Source of the DNA: Paenibacillus azoreducens
GTDB taxonomy: Bacteria; Bacillota; Bacilli; Paenibacillales; Paenibacillaceae
Assembly (NCBI RefSeq): GCF_021654775.1
Contig: NZ_AP025343.1
Coordinates: forward strand, 682,001 to 746,000
Direction: 5' to 3'
Length of the DNA stretch: 64,000 nucleotides
The notes under the pieces were generated by a model. That model saw only the letters and a program-made list of their open reading frames with translations. It searched no databases and had not been told where the DNA came from. Positions 59,904 through 64,000 of this stretch are shown here, piece after piece. Each line of letters begins with the position of its first letter. The stretch's first letter is position 1. The translations under genes were made by a program, and so were the position numbers.

Positions 59904-61196
59904 ATGAAAAAACGTACCAAGATCACGCTGGCTTCCATGCTCGCACTTTCCGTCGTGCTGGCCGGCTGCGGCTCGAAAACTGACAAGAATGCCGAAGGCG
60001 CAAGCGGCGACAGCGGCAAAGGCAGCGCTAAAACGATTCATATCTTCCAGTTCAAAGTCGAGATTGCCGAGGCGCTCAATAAACTAAAGGCCGATTATGA
60101 AGCGAGCCATCCGGGCATCAAGCTCGATATCCAAACTGTCGGAGGCGGTTCCGACTACGGCGCGGCGCTGAAAGCGAAATTCGCTTCCGGCGATGAACCG
60201 GATATTTTCAACGTAGGCGGTTATACAGATTTGAACACTTGGTCTGATAAGCTCGAAGACTTGTCCAATGAAAAATGGGTCGGCGACATGGTCGACGTGT
60301 CCAAGGATCAAATTACGAAGGACGGCAAAATCTACGGCATGCCGATGAACCTGGAAGGTTACGGCTTCGTATACAACAAGGATCTGTTCAAAAAAGCAGG
60401 CATCACCGAAATACCGAAAACATTGACGGAACTCGAGGCCGCTGCTAAAAAATTGCAGGATGCAGGCATCACGCCTTTCGTGAACGGCTATCAGGAAGGC
60501 TGGATTTTGGGACAACATACGCTGAACGTGCCGTTTGCGCATCAGGAGGATCCAAGCGCCTACATCGACGGTTTGAACAAGGGTACGGCCAAATTCGCCG
60601 GCAACAAGCAAATGGACGAATTTATGAAGCTGTTTGATCTGACGCTGAAATACGGCAATAAAAATCCGCTGACGACGGACTACAACACGGAAATGACGAT
60701 GTTCGCAAACGGCCAGGCGGCCATGACGCAGCAGGGCAACTGGACTCAGGTTCAAATCGACGGCATTACGCCAAATATGAATATCGGTCTTTTGCCAATG
60801 CCAATCAATGATGATCCGCAGGAAAATGACAAGCTGCTCGTTGGCGTGCCAAACAACTGGGTCATCAACAAAAATTCGAAAGTGAAAGACGATGCGAAGG
60901 AATTCCTGAACTGGCTGGTTACTTCCGATCAAGGCAAAAATTATATCACCAAAGAGTTTAAATTTATCCCTGCGTTCAAGAGCATTAACGCTACGGAACA
61001 AGATTTGGGCCCGCTCGGCTCGGATATCCTGAAGTACAGCAAAGAAAACAAAGTGCTGAGCTGGCAGTTCGCCAGATTCCCTGAGGGCGCTTGGAATGAG
61101 TTCGGATCCAGCATGCAAAGCTATATCGCAGGCAAATCCGACAAAAACCAGCTCTTCGCGGATTTCCAAAAGACATGGGATAACCTGAAAAAATAA
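59904..61196 (+). CDS. Carbohydrate ABC transporter substrate-binding lipoprotein
   Basis: Receptor of the sugar importer, 430 residues. Start at the ATG 59904 behind GGGAGG (frame open earlier without support). Signal peptide and lipobox VLAGC, Gly/Ser/Lys linker, then an extracellular solute-binding family 1 fold (GDEPDIFNVGGYTDLNTW, IYGMPMNLEGYGFVYNKDLFKKAGI, FANGQAAMTQQGNW, LPMPINDDPQENDKLLVGVPNNWVI). Its sugar cannot be named from sequence. Ends in a terminator. Confidence 0.94.
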   Translation: MKKRTKITLASMLALSVVLAGCGSKTDKNAEGASGDSGKGSAKTIHIFQFKVEIAEALNKLKADYEASHPGIKLDIQTVGGGSDYGAALKAKFASGDEPDIFNVGGYTDLNTWSDKLEDLSNEKWVGDMVDVSKDQITKDGKIYGMPMNLEGYGFVYNKDLFKKAGITEIPKTLTELEAAAKKLQDAGITPFVNGYQEGWILGQHTLNVPFAHQEDPSAYIDGLNKGTAKFAGNKQMDEFMKLFDLTLKYGNKNPLTTDYNTEMTMFANGQAAMTQQGNWTQVQIDGITPNMNIGLLPMPINDDPQENDKLLVGVPNNWVINKNSKVKDDAKEFLNWLVTSDQGKNYITKEFKFIPAFKSINATEQDLGPLGSDILKYSKENKVLSWQFARFPEGAWNEFGSSMQSYIAGKSDKNQLFADFQKTWDNLKK

Positions 61197-61292
61197 TTCA
61201 GGAAAGCCGGATAGAGCGAGGGAAGTTTGACCCTATTCGTTTAACCGGATACTCTGAAGGCAGTTCGCAGCAGTGCACAAATGAAATGAGGC

Positions 61293-61330
61293 AAAGAGGT
61301 CACCTTTCTATGGAAAGGGGCCTCTTTTTC
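61293..61330 (+). terminator. Rho-independent terminator
   Basis: AAAGAGG/CCTCTTT with inner CCTTT/GAAAGG, followed by TTTTTC. Confidence 0.85.
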
Positions 61331-61497
61331 ATAAAATATAAGCGTTATATTTTGGGGCTAATGGGTTATGCTTATTGGAAATGCCGCAGATGCCGGGAAA
61401 AACGCTAAATAAATGTGAGCTGCCATTTTTGAGCGTTCGCCGATATTACTCTAATGGATCAAATGGAGCTATCGTGACCGCTGAGATAAATTAATGG

Positions 61498-61541
61498 CTT
61501 TCACGAAGGTAACAGGGGTTCGAATCCCCTATGGGTCACCA
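61498..61541 (+). pseudogene. 3' fragment of a tRNA-Glu gene
   Basis: CTTTCACGAAGGTAACAGGG, then the T-arm GGGGTTCGAATCCCC and the acceptor 3' end GGGTCACCA, match the second half of a bacterial tRNA-Glu(TTC), from the anticodon loop to an encoded CCA. The upstream half is absent; the preceding bases do not pair. Such ends are left by site-specific integration or recombination into tRNA genes. Confidence 0.8.
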
Positions 61542-61818
61542 TGGCCTGACATTGGGCGAAAATGCGCTGAATCCCGAGCGGGCATTCTTAAATCAGGACT
61601 TTGCAAAATTCGATTCCAACCGCTCCCGGGTACAATATATAGACGAACTAAACCGTTCGCTCTATATATTGCTGATTGAAAGCCGCTCCTTGGATTTTTG
61701 CAAAATGCTTAAATACATGAAAATAGTCTAGGAAGAGTGGATTGCCGTTTTTAAATTGGCTGTTTTTCGTATAAGATGAAGGTATATGTGTAATTTTCGG
61801 AAACGACAGGAGACAACG
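61542..61818. other. Stretch with a possible gene remnant
   Basis: One frame ends ...DFAKFDSNRSRVQYIDELNR SLYILLIESRSLDF and has coding flavour but no start or ribosome binding site of its own; a stop occurs at 61729-61731. A perfect inverted repeat AATATATAGA/TCTATATATT lies at 61634-61670. No integrase is seen. Confidence 0.35.
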
Positions 61819-64000
61819 ATGAATCAACCGCTATATGGCGTATGGCTAGGTGATGTGTTTTTTTGTTTTTCGGGAGAAATGTCCGAACCGAGAGTGGATG
61901 CGTGGAGCAAAGTTATGAAGTCGCTTGCGCTGGAGGATGGCTTCAAGCCGTTTGCGCAGGCCGTACTCCGATTGGCGGAGCTGCGTTATCCCTCGCCTTC
62001 AGCCGTCCAGCGTACGGCTCGACGCGGAGAGCGGAAGCAGCTGATGGGAAGAACCTTGGAGGGACTTGCCTTGACTCCGGGGGATGCTTTTACTCTGCTG
62101 CTGGCATGGGACGAGACTGCCTCCAGGCGTCTGGGGATCCAATCGGGAGCAGAGATCGGATACTGGTCCAAGGCGGCACGTTTTGCGCTGGAGCTATTGC
62201 TGCGTGGTCAAATAGCTCCCGGTACGGCCGCGGTGTCTGCGGGCGGTACGCGCCGCCGGGCAGGCGTGCTGGCGCTGACAGGCAGCTGGAAGCCGAAGCT
62301 GCGCGAGCCTCAGGATATTGAGCGTTTCCTGCAGCTGGCGGCTGCGATGCCGCCGGTGGCGCTTGGCGTGCCTGCGTTCTTCGGCAACGAGCCGATGACA
62401 AAGCAGGAGGCAGGCGTCGCTGTGCTGCACTCCTTCCTGAGCGCGATGATCCATGCGCGTGTAATGGAGGTCGTGCGGGCCCAGGAGGGTAAGCTGTCAC
62501 GCTACCAAGCTGACTACCGGCGGGGAACATCGCCGCTGGAGGAACTTTGGTGGAACAGCCTGCTCACGGCTAGCCGCGCGATTTCCGTTCAGGGAACGGC
62601 GGAGGAGATCACCGCTCTTGGCGAGAAGATTGCTGCGATCGGCTGCACTCAGGTCCCTGATGCAGGTGGAGAAGCGGAGCGCTCTCGCTCAGGACGGCTG
62701 CAGCTTGGGCTGCGTCTCGCGCCGAGCCATCAGGAGGAACAGGAAAGCTGGCGCGTTACCTTTTGGGCGGAACTGCAGGATGAATTTGGCGCTTGGCTGC
62801 CTGCTGCGGCGATCTGGGGACATCAGGAACGCGATATTCACCGGCGCGGTAAAATATATAAAAATGTACAGGAACAGATGCTGATGCTTCTGGGGGAAGC
62901 GGCAGCGTTATCGCCGGAAATAGCGGAAGCGCTTTGCGAACCCGCACCGCAGGGGATGGAGCTGACAAATGATGAGATGGTGGCGTTTGTGCGAAACTCC
63001 GTCCCCCGGCTGAATAAAGCCGGCATGGCGGTCCAAATGCCTTCCAAGTGGAGCCGCAAGGGGCGGCGCCGCGTCGGTGTATCGCTTAAGATGCAAACCG
63101 ATGAGAGCAAGCCCGGGGCACCTGTACTTGGCATGGAGCAGCTGGTATCTTTCCAGGTGGCGGCGGTTCTCGACGGGGTAACTCTTACCCGTGAAGAACT
63201 GGCTGAACTGGCAGCGTCTGCTTTGCCTTACGTCCAGTTCCGCGGCGAGTGGATCGAGCTGGATTTGAAGGAAATCCGCCAAGTGCTGCGGTATTTGAAG
63301 CGGCATGAGGAAGGCGAGATGGGCCTTTCGGAATGGCTGCATTTATCGGCGGAAGAAGGAGAAGAGCGGCTGTGGAAGGGCATGCAGGTACTGGGGCTGG
63401 AAACGGCCGGCTACCTGCGTTCTCTGCTCGGTGAAGAGGCGCCGCGCAAGGTTCCGGCCAGAGCTGTTCCAGCTTCCTTGCATGGCGTGCTTCGTCCATA
63501 TCAGGAGCGGGGATATCAATGGCTGTCCGCCATGAGAGACATGGCGTTTGGCGTCTGCTTGGCGGATGATATGGGGCTTGGCAAAACCATTCAGGTTATT
63601 ACCTGCTTGCTCGAACAGCACCGGAAAGGCCAGAATCCGGTATTGATCGTCTGTCCGACATCGCTTTTGGGCAATTGGCAGCGTGAGCTGCAGCGGTTTG
63701 CGCCTGACCTCAATCTGTATATCCATCATGGCAACCGCCGCCGGCACGGCGAGGATTTTTTGCGGGAAGCCGCCCGGCATGATCTCGTGCTGACGACCTA
63801 TCATTTGGCGGGACGGGATGGAACGGATTTAGCCGGCATGAGATGGACCTCAATCGTGCTGGACGAAGCCCAGTATATAAAAAACCATCGCACCAAACAG
63901 GCTCAGAGCGTTATGAAGCTCTCATCCCCCCACCGGATTGCTATGACGGGGACGCCGGTTGAGAATCGGCTTGGCGAGTTATGGTCCATTTTTCACTTTT
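61819..64000 (+). CDS. SNF2-family DEAD/DEAH-like helicase (3' end outside window)
   Basis: Partial gene of 727 codons so far, starting with ATG at 61819 behind ACAGGAGAC. The N-terminal 500 residues include the region that matches bacterial SNF2-associated domains (LEEL..., LTREELAELAASALPYVQFRGEWIELD). The ATPase core begins with LRPYQERGYQWLSAMRDMAFGVCLADDMGLGKT (Walker A), then VLIVCPTSLLGNW (Ia), VLDEAQYIKN (II, DEAQ) and AMTGTPVENRLGELWSIF (III). It is an ATP-driven double-strand DNA translocase of the RapA/SNF2 group, role probably in remodelling protein-DNA complexes. Confidence 0.93.
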   Translation, partial: MNQPLYGVWLGDVFFCFSGEMSEPRVDAWSKVMKSLALEDGFKPFAQAVLRLAELRYPSPSAVQRTARRGERKQLMGRTLEGLALTPGDAFTLLLAWDETASRRLGIQSGAEIGYWSKAARFALELLLRGQIAPGTAAVSAGGTRRRAGVLALTGSWKPKLREPQDIERFLQLAAAMPPVALGVPAFFGNEPMTKQEAGVAVLHSFLSAMIHARVMEVVRAQEGKLSRYQADYRRGTSPLEELWWNSLLTASRAISVQGTAEEITALGEKIAAIGCTQVPDAGGEAERSRSGRLQLGLRLAPSHQEEQESWRVTFWAELQDEFGAWLPAAAIWGHQERDIHRRGKIYKNVQEQMLMLLGEAAALSPEIAEALCEPAPQGMELTNDEMVAFVRNSVPRLNKAGMAVQMPSKWSRKGRRRVGVSLKMQTDESKPGAPVLGMEQLVSFQVAAVLDGVTLTREELAELAASALPYVQFRGEWIELDLKEIRQVLRYLKRHEEGEMGLSEWLHLSAEEGEERLWKGMQVLGLETAGYLRSLLGEEAPRKVPARAVPASLHGVLRPYQERGYQWLSAMRDMAFGVCLADDMGLGKTIQVITCLLEQHRKGQNPVLIVCPTSLLGNWQRELQRFAPDLNLYIHHGNRRRHGEDFLREAARHDLVLTTYHLAGRDGTDLAGMRWTSIVLDEAQYIKNHRTKQAQSVMKLSSPHRIAMTGTPVENRLGELWSIFHF

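Noticed and set aside
61494..61731. Frames starting in the tRNA-Glu fragment
   Set aside because: The starts lie in tRNA sequence without ribosome binding sites; only the later part has coding flavour and is listed as a possible remnant.

Overview
The window looks like a chromosomal segment of a Paenibacillus-type member of the Bacillota. Supporting signs are moderate GC, strong AGGAGG-type ribosome binding sites, frequent TTG and GTG starts, a T-box leader in front of serS, YtrA-type and YesM/YesN-type regulators, DUF1572 and YolD-like proteins, and many hairpin or tandem repeats between genes.

Layout. 1-3.1 kb: end of an unknown gene, two repeat arrays, a LOG protein, a YciI-like protein and a lactonase. 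3.2-6.8 kb: sulfate ABC transporter (sbp-cysT-cysW, no ATPase gene) plus yezD, behind a leader that ends in an intrinsic terminator. 7-11.2 kb: repeats, a membrane protein, an MgtC protein and an intact IS4-superfamily element with terminal repeats and a target duplication. 11.6-17.7 kb: NAD(P)-binding protein, nnr, membrane protein, a MITE, a DUF1572 protein and serS with its T-box. 17.9-28 kb: small housekeeping and envelope genes, tRNA-Thr(CGU), a duplicated lipoprotein pair (one copy has lost its C-terminal domain), a second LOG gene, lipoprotein, GNAT, glucosaminidase, L,D-transpeptidase and polysaccharide deacetylase. 28.6-30.2 kb: membrane HD-GYP protein.

30.6-43.7 kb is the most notable region, a locus resembling the flavin-based extracellular electron transfer (EET) system of Listeria. 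Rightward: eetA, eetB, an ECF module (two ATPases and EcfT), a U32 protein, a class III aminotransferase, a UbiA prenyltransferase and a small membrane protein. Leftward: pplA (lipoprotein with two FMN-binding repeats), ndh2 (NADH dehydrogenase with a membrane tail), a HepS-like subunit and a polyprenyl synthase. Together these could carry electrons from NADH through a dedicated quinone to a flavinylated surface lipoprotein. The flavin transferase and the riboflavin S-component are not in the window. A Fnr/Rex-like palindrome lies upstream of pplA.

45-49.2 kb: YtrA-type regulator with two ABC ATPase/permease pairs and a clear palindromic operator. 49.2-51.9 kb: TetR regulator and MATE pump, with a 117-bp tandem array in the pump's 3' untranslated region. 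52.2-54.2 kb: an NAD(P)-binding protein with a damaged Rossmann fold, RidA, and two repeat arrays. 54.3-61.3 kb: YesN/YesM two-component system divergent from a sugar ABC transporter. 61.5 kb: 3' fragment of tRNA-Glu. 61.8 kb to the end: SNF2 helicase, cut by the window edge.

Intergenic repeats are unusually rich. Five arrays from sequence-different families share a 50-bp phase and a forward-forward/reverse-reverse arrangement, and a MITE has inserted into one. Six copies of a GGGGTCCCCGCAAAG hairpin element are scattered, two of them with an extra inner segment.
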